64,000 nucleotides of DNA from Mucilaginibacter straminoryzae (lineage in GTDB: Bacteria > Bacteroidota > Bacteroidia > Sphingobacteriales > Sphingobacteriaceae), in assembly GCF_022953055.1 (NCBI RefSeq), contig NZ_JALJEJ010000002.1, positions 1 to 64,000 on the forward strand, written 5' to 3'. The notes beneath the pieces were generated by a model. That model saw only the letters and a program-made list of their open reading frames with translations, had not been told where the DNA came from and made no database searches. The position numbers and the translations under genes were made by a program. Below are positions 53,616 to 62,511 of this stretch, piece after piece (position 1 is the stretch's first letter; each line of letters starts with the position of its first letter).

Positions 53616-55318
53616 ATTCATCAAAACGCAGCGCATTTATAATTATCGTATCAGTTATTGTACTGTTATCAGTAGCGGCTTTCTATTTCAAGCAGCCCCT
53701 TAAAAAGCGTTGGGCTAACGAAGCTGTGGAACGTTTTGATGATATATCTGTTGGGGTATTTAACCGTAGAGATGCCAGGCCTTTTGTGTTACCTGAAAAG
53801 TTAGCCCACCTTACCCTCATCTGGCGTAACACTGCTCTTTGGAACGATGATGCACGGTTGAAAGAAGCTATTGCCCGTGGCAATGTTTTAGTTACAATTG
53901 AAACCTGGTCTAACGAGACATGGGGCAGTGCCGGCGCAGACAATAACGTACTTGCCGAAACGCTGAAAGGCAACTTTGATGCGCAGATAAACCGTCTTGC
54001 CGCTATCGCTAAATCTTCCGGTCACATGCTTTTGGTACGCTGGAACCCGGACATGGAAGTACCCGTACAAAGATACCCCTGGCAATTGCAATCACCTAAA
54101 CAATATATCGAAGCCTTCAATTATTTCAGTGCTCAATTAAAACGCAAGGCGCCAAATGTAAAACTGATCTGGGCGCCATCCGGCTATCCTGGCGATAGCG
54201 AGTATTGGCCCGACGCAAAAAACGTTGACCTCATCAGTATTACTCTGAAAGGAACTTCGGAACAGATGCTCGCAGAGAATCCTTATACTTTGCTATCTGC
54301 ACCCAAATTATTGGCGGCTAAACTGCACCATATGCGATTTATGGCTAAACCGGTAATTATTCTTGGCAGTCAACAACTCAACCCGTCCAATTTCAGACAA
54401 CGCTGGGTTGAAGATTTTGCGGATACTGTTCAGAAGTACCGTAACACCATCTATTCGCCTGGATATTTTATAGAAAGCATCCCTTCGAAACCTACTCGGA
54501 TCCAACTTAAAGTGGGCGTGTTCGACGAAAAAAAACGAATTAACCAACTGCCCGGCATCAGCGTAGAACACATTTTTACTGATTGGGGCGAGATACAAAG
54601 AGGAGATTTTAAACTTAAATTCGACAGTACTATCTCCCGCAAGCATGATGCTATCGTAACGGTAGAACCCTGGAAAGATACAACCCATCGCTCCGACCCG
54701 AACGTGCTTGAGCATGTGGTAAAAGGGAATTACGACAAAACAATTAAAAAGCTTTTTGCTGTCATCTCTAATAGTGGGCAAACAGTTTATCTTCGATGGG
54801 CACATGAAATGGAAATCCCTATTCACCGGTATGCCTGGCAAAGTTCAGACCCGATTACCTACATAAACGCATTTCGCCATTTTATGGCTTTTGCCAAAGC
54901 ATCTAATATCCGCAAAGTATGGGGCCCGGCGGGCGATCGCGGCTCTGCAGATTGGTTTCCGGGAACTGATGCTGTAGACTTCATTAGTATAGCTATTTAT
55001 GGCTTGCCGGACAAAAACATTACGGATTACAATAGGCAGGAATCTTTTGCGACGATTTTCGACCGGAAAAATTACCGTATGCGTTTTCTTGAAAAGCCGT
55101 TTTTCATTACAGAGTTTGGGATTAAAGGTCCGGAGCGTTACCAGCGTAAGTGGTTGCACGATGCCGCATCCGTTATCAAACAGAATAAACAGGTTTTTGG
55201 AGTTTGCTACTTCAATTTGTATGATAACCCGAAAGCATGGGGAAATATAGAAGCGCCAGACTGGAGTATTTCAACCGCAAGCATGACCGCCTTTTTGAAA
55301 GATTTAAACTTGCAGTAG
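53612..55318 (+). CDS. Membrane-anchored tandem GH26-like protein, first domain catalytically degenerate
   Basis: 568 aa. One N-terminal helix (FIIIVSVIVLLSVAAFYF) anchors two GH26-like barrels. Domain 1 (about 45-300) has VRWNPDMEVP where the acid/base would be Asp147 after a Pro in place of His, and its nucleophile position reads IILGSQQ (Gly252). Domain 2 (about 305-565) retains LRWAHEMEIP (Glu399) and FITEFGIKGP (Glu501), 102 residues apart. The gene overlaps the GT2 fusion by 4 bases. The second barrel is likely an active endo-acting hydrolase, the first a glycan-binding pseudoenzyme; both inferences. Confidence 0.83.
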   Translation: MNSSKRSAFIIIVSVIVLLSVAAFYFKQPLKKRWANEAVERFDDISVGVFNRRDARPFVLPEKLAHLTLIWRNTALWNDDARLKEAIARGNVLVTIETWSNETWGSAGADNNVLAETLKGNFDAQINRLAAIAKSSGHMLLVRWNPDMEVPVQRYPWQLQSPKQYIEAFNYFSAQLKRKAPNVKLIWAPSGYPGDSEYWPDAKNVDLISITLKGTSEQMLAENPYTLLSAPKLLAAKLHHMRFMAKPVIILGSQQLNPSNFRQRWVEDFADTVQKYRNTIYSPGYFIESIPSKPTRIQLKVGVFDEKKRINQLPGISVEHIFTDWGEIQRGDFKLKFDSTISRKHDAIVTVEPWKDTTHRSDPNVLEHVVKGNYDKTIKKLFAVISNSGQTVYLRWAHEMEIPIHRYAWQSSDPITYINAFRHFMAFAKASNIRKVWGPAGDRGSADWFPGTDAVDFISIAIYGLPDKNITDYNRQESFATIFDRKNYRMRFLEKPFFITEFGIKGPERYQRKWLHDAASVIKQNKQVFGVCYFNLYDNPKAWGNIEAPDWSISTASMTAFLKDLNLQ

Positions 55319-55440
55319 TTCACTTAGCTGCAATGGATTGAGAATTTATATCCAAAAAGCCATTCCGCCTTATTAATTCAACAACAATATTATATTATCA
55401 GTATATTATATTTATCTTAGGTGGACGTAATAGTTTCTTT

Positions 55441-56076
55441 GTGAACGGTTGGGCAGATAAAATTTCAAGAGGATCCGATTTAACGTCTGACTGGCATGCC
55501 TTTATTTATCAATCAAGTGAGCCAGCTTTTAAACGTATTTATACCCATTACTTTCATTACTTTTCTTTTATTGGTAATAAGAAAGGGTTTGATGCCGCAT
55601 TAACACAGGACACTATTAACGAACTGTTTCTTTATGTATGGGAAAATCAGGAACGGTTGCCGCATGTTAAAAACCACCATAACTACCTGGTAACTTCGTT
55701 TCTACGCAGGCTCTATAAAGACGACAGCATTGAAACAGAAGATGTAGCCGGTTTAACAGACCTGCCGGATTCGCTGGTGGTTCCATCAGCAGAAACCATA
55801 CACATCTATAATAACATTAATAGCAGGCATAGTGAAGCGCTGCTGAAAGTGGTAAATAATTTACCAGAACGGCAGCGATTGATGATCTACCAGAAGTTTT
55901 ATCTGGGTTTATCTTATAACGAGATTGCAGAAAGCAACAATGTTTCAATAAATACTGTATACAATACCATCTACAAGGCTATTTCGAACCTCAGAAACGC
56001 CATTAATGATGAAGACATACTAATCTTCAGCCTTGCTTCGGCTTTTGTTTTATTTTTTTTATTTTTTTTCAGATAA
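55441..56076 (+). CDS. ECF-type sigma factor with hydrophobic C-terminal tail
   Basis: 211 aa, GTG start. Region 2 spans about 30-95 (FKRIYTHYFHYFSFIGNKKG, INELFLYVWENQERL) and region 4 about 135-190 (LPERQRLMIYQKFYLGLSYNEIAESNNVSINTVY). The last 20 residues (ILIFSLASAFVLFFLFFFR) form a probable membrane helix, more pronounced than the hydrophobic tail of the other ECF factor at 38688. FecR follows 51 bp downstream. By family it activates the SusCD operon when FecR is signalled. Confidence 0.9.
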   Translation: MNGWADKISRGSDLTSDWHAFIYQSSEPAFKRIYTHYFHYFSFIGNKKGFDAALTQDTINELFLYVWENQERLPHVKNHHNYLVTSFLRRLYKDDSIETEDVAGLTDLPDSLVVPSAETIHIYNNINSRHSEALLKVVNNLPERQRLMIYQKFYLGLSYNEIAESNNVSINTVYNTIYKAISNLRNAINDEDILIFSLASAFVLFFLFFFR

Positions 56077-56127
56077 GAGTAGTGAAAACGGGAGATTAAT
56101 TACTCTATTGTTTGAAAAGCAATAGAA

Positions 56128-57357
56128 ATGGATCAAATTCAATCCGAAAACTTACTCAAAGAAGAATCTTTTATAAATTTTTGCCTTGAAAAGAACGACA
56201 ACGACGTCCTTTACTGGCAGGAATGGATTAAAGAACATCCTGAGAGTGAGCCGGAGATAAAAAAACTCCGAAACCTTATCACCTCTTTAAGTATTTCATC
56301 AGCGCAACAACAGGCACAATCGCAATATGTAATTTTGCAGCAAAGTATAAAGCGCCCGGCCAACATTATTTACAAGCTAAAAATCCGACGGCTATCTTAT
56401 TATGCGGCGGCCTCCTTTTTAATTTTCGCTTTAATTGGTTCGTATTTCCTGTTTACCCACAAAGGCACGCAGAACAACTACAGCGCAAATAAGAAACACG
56501 ACATTTCGCCTGGCGGTAACAAAGCCTTGCTGATTTTAGCAAATGGAAAGAAGATTGATCTTTCTGACGCAAAAAGTGGCCTGATAGCGAGCGAAAAAGG
56601 CGTTAGCATTTCGAAAAGCGCTGATGGCCAGATTGTTTACAAGGTTAATGAAACATCTGCTACCCGCAATGAGGTAACAGCCGTGATGAATACTATCCAG
56701 ACACCAGCCAAGGGCCAGTTTATGGTGGTTTTACCGGACGGTACTAAAGTTTGGCTGAATGCTAAAACCACTTTTAAATACCCTTCCGTGTTTAATCAGG
56801 ACGTAAGGCAGGTTGAGCTAAATGGCGAAGCCTACTTCGAGGTGGCGCACCAAAATATCCCCGGAACCAAAAAACGTGTACGTTTTATAGTTAAAACGAT
56901 AGTTGCCGGCCAGGCAGATAAAGACCAGTATATTGAAGTATTAGGTACCCATTTTAATGTGAATTGCTATGAGGACGAACCTTCGGCTATTACTACTCTT
57001 CTTGAGGGTAGCGTTAAGGTAAGTCAGCCTGCTCGAAATCGTGAGGCCATGCTGCTTCCCGGCCAGCAATTGATCAATGGCGAAGGCAAATTCAACGTGG
57101 CTGAAGCCAATACTGATGCTGCGATTGCCTGGAAGAACGGTGATTTTGTATTCCACGAAGATATCCGCAGCGCTTTAAGAAAAGTAGCGCGTTGGTATGA
57201 TGTGGAAATTAGTTATCAGCCCGGTGCCCCTGAACACCTGATGTTAGGCGGATGGATATCCCGGCAAAACAAACTGTCAGAAGTGCTAAACCTGATGGAA
57301 GCCACTGGCAAAGTACATCTTAAACTTGAAGGAAGGAGGGTTTTGGTCACAGAATAG
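56128..57357 (+). CDS. FecR-family anti-sigma factor
   Basis: 409 aa. Cytosolic N-terminus, one membrane helix near 86-110 (YYAAASFLIFALIGSYFLF), FecR domain about 185-290 (GQFMVVLPDGTKVWLNAKTT, VELNGEAYFEVAHQN) and DUF4974-like domain at the C-terminus (FVFHEDIRSALRKVARWYDV). Same layout as the FecR at 37454. A hairpin lies in the 161 bp between it and susC. Confidence 0.93.
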   Translation: MDQIQSENLLKEESFINFCLEKNDNDVLYWQEWIKEHPESEPEIKKLRNLITSLSISSAQQQAQSQYVILQQSIKRPANIIYKLKIRRLSYYAAASFLIFALIGSYFLFTHKGTQNNYSANKKHDISPGGNKALLILANGKKIDLSDAKSGLIASEKGVSISKSADGQIVYKVNETSATRNEVTAVMNTIQTPAKGQFMVVLPDGTKVWLNAKTTFKYPSVFNQDVRQVELNGEAYFEVAHQNIPGTKKRVRFIVKTIVAGQADKDQYIEVLGTHFNVNCYEDEPSAITTLLEGSVKVSQPARNREAMLLPGQQLINGEGKFNVAEANTDAAIAWKNGDFVFHEDIRSALRKVARWYDVEISYQPGAPEHLMLGGWISRQNKLSEVLNLMEATGKVHLKLEGRRVLVTE

Positions 57358-57394
57358 CTACTAATAAACGATCCAATCCCTGGTAAATAAAAAA

Positions 57395-57421
57395 GCCAAA
57401 AGTGCTGCGAACACTCCTGGC
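57395..57421 (+). terminator. fecR-susC intergenic hairpin, locus 2 (possible attenuator)
   Basis: GCCA (57395) pairs with TGGC and AGTG with CACT around a CTGCGAA loop. It is preceded by an A-tract and followed by CTTATTT. The position and the order A-tract, hairpin, weak T-stretch resemble the hairpin of locus 1 at 37338-37373, and both share AAGTG, then TG, and a TCC..GGC right arm. Confidence 0.45.
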
Positions 57422-57518
57422 CCTTATTTGCCTGGTTTTACCTGAATTAAACTAACAGTTAAACCCGCAAAAACGCTGGTGCTTCCAACAATAGCGTTTT
57501 GCAACAACAAACTAACAA

Positions 57519-60500
57519 ATGTATAAAATTTATACTATTGATTTTGTCGTGCCCAAACGACAGCTCCAAAAAACCCTGCGTATTATGCGATGGACCACCC
57601 TGTTTCTATTGGTTGGCCTTCTTCAGGTAAGTGCGGCAAGCCTTGGCCAGCGCGTTACACTGAAGAAGCAAAATGCTTCTGTTGAAAGTGTATTACAGGA
57701 AATACACCGTCAGAGCGGTTTCGACATTGTTTACGACCTGAATGTCCTGTCAAAATCAAAACCAGTTACCATTGATCTGAAAGACGCTACCGTTCAGGAA
57801 GCATTGTCTTTAACGTTATCTGGCCTGCCGCTAAATTTCGAGGTGGAAAACAAGAAGATCGTGATCAGGCAGAAAACCTTTCTGGAGAAAATTAAAGACG
57901 TTATCCCCACAAAAGTTGATTTCCGCTGTGTAGTTACTGATAGCCTTGGCAATACCTTGCCAGGGGCTACTGCTTATGTTAAATTTTCTAAAACAGGCTA
58001 CGTAGCCGATTCAAAAGGTGAGTTTGTAGTACCTAACGTTGCTGAAGCAGGCGTAGTGCTTGTAGTATCCTATTTAGGCTACCAGACGCAAGAAGTTTAT
58101 TTTAACGTGCGTGATAAAAGCCCCTTCAAAATCACCATGAAGCCAGCCATGAACCGCTTAAACGAGGTTTCGGTTATTTATGATGGTTTTACCAAAATAT
58201 CAAAAGAGCGTGCAGCCGGTGCTTACTCTACTGTAGACCGCGATCAGATTCTATCTACGCCAAGCCCCAATTTATTAGAAAGGCTTGTAGGTAAAATGCC
58301 AGGCGTAAACTTCGATATCAGGAGTAATACCATCCAAGTCAGAGGAGTGAATGATTATACGACCGTTGGCCAACCGCTGATTGTGGTTGACGGTTTCCCG
58401 CTGATCAGCCCTAATGATCAACCTCGTATTAACACGGCACTTGGTTCGGTCTCTGGCAATGCGATTATCAACCGTTTTAACCCGGATGACATCGAGCAGA
58501 TCACTGTACTGAAAGATGCTTCTGCAACTTCTATCTGGGGTTCGCGCGGTGCAAACGGTGTGATTGTTATTGAAACGCGTAAAGGCAAAAAAGGCATGCC
58601 TGTTTTGAATGTAAATTACACATTAGGGGTTTCACAACGTCCGAACCTTAAGCAACTGGCCTGGATGAACAGCAGCCAGTATATCGATTTTGAGCAAGAT
58701 CTGGTTAACCGCGGCATCCTTACAGACCCTGCTTTAGCCCCAAGTTACAATGCCCTTTATACCGCAAATAACAGCGACGCCACCGAGTGGATGTTCCGCG
58801 TAAAAAGAGGTACGGCAACAGCTGCCCAGCGCGATGCCGCGCTTGCAGAATTGAGCACACATAATTCGCGCGACCAGATCAACAAATACCTGCTGCAAAA
58901 CAGCATCACCCACCAGGCAAACATCTCTGTATCAGGCGGAGCTGAAAACACAACCTATAGTGTGTCAGGAAACTACACCAGGAACACCCCTTTTTATAAG
59001 AATAACTATGGGGAAACTTTCTATCTAAATTCTAATCTTTCTTCCGGCTTATTCAACAGACACGTCATTTTTCATACCGGTTTAAATTACCAGTATGATA
59101 ATTCTAAATACAACGGCGCTGCAGTTGACGCCTTGTCAAATTCAACAACCTCATTAAGGCCCTATGATAACCTGGTAGATGCAAACGGCAACACAATCCA
59201 ACGTACCTTCATCTTCAGGCAATCAATTGCCGATGGCTTAGTAAGTAAAGGTTATCTGCCATTTAGCTACAATGCGCTTGATGAATCCAATTATTCAAAC
59301 ACCTTCTCTAAAACTAACAGCTTCAGGGTAAATGCAGGCTTAACAGGTAAGTTTACTAATTGGTTAAATGCAGATGTGTCTGTAATGACGCAAAGGCAGG
59401 TACTGGGTGTTAATACCATAAATGAACTAAACAGCTATAGTAACCGCATCCAATTAAACACCGCAACATCTGTTGGCAACAACGGACAATTGGTTTACGG
59501 TATCCCTTACGGCGGCAATTATTACGAAGACAATAACAGCGCTTACGATACCGGTATCAGGGGTCAGCTGAATTTTGATCATACCTTCAAACAAGATCAC
59601 CAGGTAACGGCTTTATTGGGTACAGAAATACGCGAAACTGGCAGTAAAGAATCCAGCTCTACAAGATATGGCTATAACCAGGATGCAAATACGATAGGGG
59701 TATTTAATCCAGGAGTGTCTTACATGACCATGTATGGTTATTCTCAAACACTGTCCAACAACCTTTCGGGTATAAGTGAAACCAGAAGAAGGTACTTATC
59801 TTATTATGGTAATGCCGGGTACAGTTTTAAAGATAAATATTTTGCAACCGGAAGTTTCCGTTTTGATGACGCTACGCTTGTGGGCGTATCACGCAGCGTA
59901 AGGGCAAGGCCTTTCTGGTCAACAGGTTTGCGATGGAATGCAACCAGAGAGAATTTCCTAAGCAATATCAGCTGGCTATCTAATTTAGCACTGCGTGCTT
60001 CATACGGTATTTCTGGTACTATACCAACAACCGGCTCTAATGTTACATTATTTAGCGTAAGCAGCAATTCTGATAGCCGTACCGGTTTAACAACGGCCGC
60101 TATCAACACGCCCGCTAATAGTTCCCTCAGATGGTCAACTACCAAACAATTGAACTTTGGTACAGACTTCAGCCTGTTCAGGGGCAGGTTTATCGGAAGC
60201 TTCGATATCTACAACAAACGTACAGATGGCATTGTAAGGGCACTTCCGTTTAACCCAACTTACGGATGGTCAAGCTTGTCTTACAATACAGCAAAAATGA
60301 CTGGCCATGGTATCGATCTGGGCCTGACCGGTGAAATCATCAAGTTAAAAGACTTTCATTGGAGCTCTACTTTTAATTTCACTTACACTACTAATAAAAT
60401 CACAGACGAGCGGTTTACCAATCTATCATCCAACCTGATAGCCGGTGCATCAAGTGTAAATGGTCTTCCTGTAGGATCTTTGTTTGTTTATCGCTGGGCA

Positions 60501-61133
60501 GGGTTGGATAACCAGGGACAATCCCAGATTTATGACAGAAATGGCAAGGTGATCTCTGCGAGTACATCTATAACTAATTTTACGCGTGATGATCTGAGAT
60601 ATGCCGGTGTTACCTATCCCCCGTACACAGGTGGTTTCTTTAATACGTTTACCGCAGGGCCTTTAACTGCTACCGTACAAATGGCCTACTATTTCGGTAA
60701 CGTGTTTATGCGCCAGTCTGTAAATACCAACAATTATCCAACCAGCGGCAATTCACAGTTTTACGGAACAATTGGTAAAGTTCAAGACATGGCTTATCGC
60801 TGGCGCCAGCCGGGCGATGAGGCAAAGACCAATATTCCCGGTATACAATACGCAAGCTACAACAGTATCTATCGTTACCAATACTCAGACGCATTGTTAG
60901 AAAAAGGCGACCATATCCGCTTACAGCAAGTAAGTCTTTCATACACTGTACCGGCCAGGTTGTTACCTAAAAATTCAATAAAGGCTTTATCAATAGGTGC
61001 AAACGTGCAAAACCTGGGTATCATCTGGCGGGCAAATAAAGATCATTTAGATCCCCTGTTCACCAATACCAACAACTATGCAAACCTGCCTCCGGCAAGA
61101 AATTATTTACTGCGTTTAAATGCTTCATTCTAA
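57519..61133 (+). CDS. SusC/RagA TonB-linked transporter with STN signalling domain
   Basis: 1204 aa. Signal region ending in SAASLGQ (from about Met23), STN domain (about 48-120, SVESVLQEIHRQSGFDIVYD), carboxypeptidase-regulatory-like domain (about 135-215), plug with ITVLKDASATSIWGSRGANG, then the barrel to a C-terminal LRLNASF. Full length. Like its counterpart at 33618 it should both import and signal through FecR. SusD follows 5 bp downstream. No catabolic enzymes are visible before the window end, so the substrate is open. Confidence 0.94.
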   Translation: MYKIYTIDFVVPKRQLQKTLRIMRWTTLFLLVGLLQVSAASLGQRVTLKKQNASVESVLQEIHRQSGFDIVYDLNVLSKSKPVTIDLKDATVQEALSLTLSGLPLNFEVENKKIVIRQKTFLEKIKDVIPTKVDFRCVVTDSLGNTLPGATAYVKFSKTGYVADSKGEFVVPNVAEAGVVLVVSYLGYQTQEVYFNVRDKSPFKITMKPAMNRLNEVSVIYDGFTKISKERAAGAYSTVDRDQILSTPSPNLLERLVGKMPGVNFDIRSNTIQVRGVNDYTTVGQPLIVVDGFPLISPNDQPRINTALGSVSGNAIINRFNPDDIEQITVLKDASATSIWGSRGANGVIVIETRKGKKGMPVLNVNYTLGVSQRPNLKQLAWMNSSQYIDFEQDLVNRGILTDPALAPSYNALYTANNSDATEWMFRVKRGTATAAQRDAALAELSTHNSRDQINKYLLQNSITHQANISVSGGAENTTYSVSGNYTRNTPFYKNNYGETFYLNSNLSSGLFNRHVIFHTGLNYQYDNSKYNGAAVDALSNSTTSLRPYDNLVDANGNTIQRTFIFRQSIADGLVSKGYLPFSYNALDESNYSNTFSKTNSFRVNAGLTGKFTNWLNADVSVMTQRQVLGVNTINELNSYSNRIQLNTATSVGNNGQLVYGIPYGGNYYEDNNSAYDTGIRGQLNFDHTFKQDHQVTALLGTEIRETGSKESSSTRYGYNQDANTIGVFNPGVSYMTMYGYSQTLSNNLSGISETRRRYLSYYGNAGYSFKDKYFATGSFRFDDATLVGVSRSVRARPFWSTGLRWNATRENFLSNISWLSNLALRASYGISGTIPTTGSNVTLFSVSSNSDSRTGLTTAAINTPANSSLRWSTTKQLNFGTDFSLFRGRFIGSFDIYNKRTDGIVRALPFNPTYGWSSLSYNTAKMTGHGIDLGLTGEIIKLKDFHWSSTFNFTYTTNKITDERFTNLSSNLIAGASSVNGLPVGSLFVYRWAGLDNQGQSQIYDRNGKVISASTSITNFTRDDLRYAGVTYPPYTGGFFNTFTAGPLTATVQMAYYFGNVFMRQSVNTNNYPTSGNSQFYGTIGKVQDMAYRWRQPGDEAKTNIPGIQYASYNSIYRYQYSDALLEKGDHIRLQQVSLSYTVPARLLPKNSIKALSIGANVQNLGIIWRANKDHLDPLFTNTNNYANLPPARNYLLRLNASF

Positions 61134-61138
61134 AAAAC

Positions 61139-62497
61139 ATGAAAAAATATATATATGCCATGTTAATGCTGGTTGCCACAGCAACCAGCTGCCGTAAATA
61201 TGTTGAAATTACTCAACCTGGTATCCGTACGCCGAAATATACAAGCGACTATCGTTACCTACTTGACAATGCTTCTACTTTTGAAGGCAGCTACAGCCTT
61301 CCCATACTATCCGGCGACGATACAGAATACACCGATGCCAATCAACAGAACGTTATAAGTAACACTTGGGCAAATGCATATACCTGGGCAGATTATTATG
61401 TTCCGGAATCTGCGGGTGATGTTGATTGGGAAAAAATGTACAAAATCATTTACAATTGTAATTCAGTAATAGATGGCGTATTAAAATCACAGGGTGGTTC
61501 TGATGCTCAAAAGCAACAGCTTTATGCCGAAGCACTGGTTCACCGCGCCAATTGCTACCTGACACTGGTAAACCTTTACGCTAAACAATACACTGCATCA
61601 ACTGCCGGAACCGACCTTGGCGTACCCCTTTTGTTAACGCCTGATCTTTTTGCCAGTTTGCAAAGGGCTACAGTAAGTACAGTTTACAGCCAGATTGTGA
61701 ACGACCTGAAACGTTCTGTAGCTGCACTGCCCGGGACACCAGCCTATAACATCCGCCCTTCAAAAGCGGCCAGCTATGCGTTGTTGGCAAAAGCCTACTT
61801 AAATCTTCGCGATTTTAACCAGGCAGGATTATATGCAGATAGCACACTTCAGTTACAAAGCACCTTACTGGATCTGAAAAACTATAGCGCTGCACCAGGC
61901 ACCATACCTAAAAGGCTGGTAGACCCGGAGATTATTTTATCTAAGATCGTAAACGGAAGCTTTACAGGTATCCCAATCAGTGCTTATGCACTAAACCTGT
62001 TAGGCACCAGTGACCTGCGTTATACTTTATTCACCCGTGACGGATCCGCATTTTACCCTTCATTTAAGGGGCGGGCCAACTGGAGGTATTCATTGAACGG
62101 CGAGTTCGTGATCCAGACCGGCCCTTCTGTACCGGAAGTGATGCTGATAAAAGCAGAATGTCTTGCACGCCAAGGTAACCCATCAGCTTCGGTTGCGGTT
62201 GTTAACTCACTAAGAAAAAAACGTTTCCTGGATGCCAATTATACTGATCTGACTGCTGCCGATGCAGATGCCGCGCTGAAGATTGTTGTAGACGAACGCG
62301 AACGGGAATTCACCGGTCGTGGATTCCGTTGGTTTGACCAAAAGCGTTTAAACTTAGATGCCAATTTTGCAACAACCAAAACAAGGGTATTTAACGGCGT
62401 CACCTATACGTTGACACCTACCAGCAACAGGTACCTGTATCCTATCGGGCAGAAATATGTTTTGATGAACCCCGAACTACAGCAAAATCCAAGATAA
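61139..62497 (+). CDS. SusD/RagB-family outer-membrane lipoprotein
   Basis: 452 aa. Signal MKKYIYAMLMLVATATSC with acylated Cys18. It has the SusD-type N-terminal YRYLLDNASTF block, TPR-like helices (LVHRANCYLTLVNLYAKQYT) and the closing motif VDEREREFTGRGFRWFDQKRL. It pairs with the SusC gene 5 bp upstream and is shorter than the 501-aa SusD of locus 1. Confidence 0.94.
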   Translation: MKKYIYAMLMLVATATSCRKYVEITQPGIRTPKYTSDYRYLLDNASTFEGSYSLPILSGDDTEYTDANQQNVISNTWANAYTWADYYVPESAGDVDWEKMYKIIYNCNSVIDGVLKSQGGSDAQKQQLYAEALVHRANCYLTLVNLYAKQYTASTAGTDLGVPLLLTPDLFASLQRATVSTVYSQIVNDLKRSVAALPGTPAYNIRPSKAASYALLAKAYLNLRDFNQAGLYADSTLQLQSTLLDLKNYSAAPGTIPKRLVDPEIILSKIVNGSFTGIPISAYALNLLGTSDLRYTLFTRDGSAFYPSFKGRANWRYSLNGEFVIQTGPSVPEVMLIKAECLARQGNPSASVAVVNSLRKKRFLDANYTDLTAADADAALKIVVDEREREFTGRGFRWFDQKRLNLDANFATTKTRVFNGVTYTLTPTSNRYLYPIGQKYVLMNPELQQNPR

Positions 62498-62511
62498 AAC
62501 AAATCATATCT

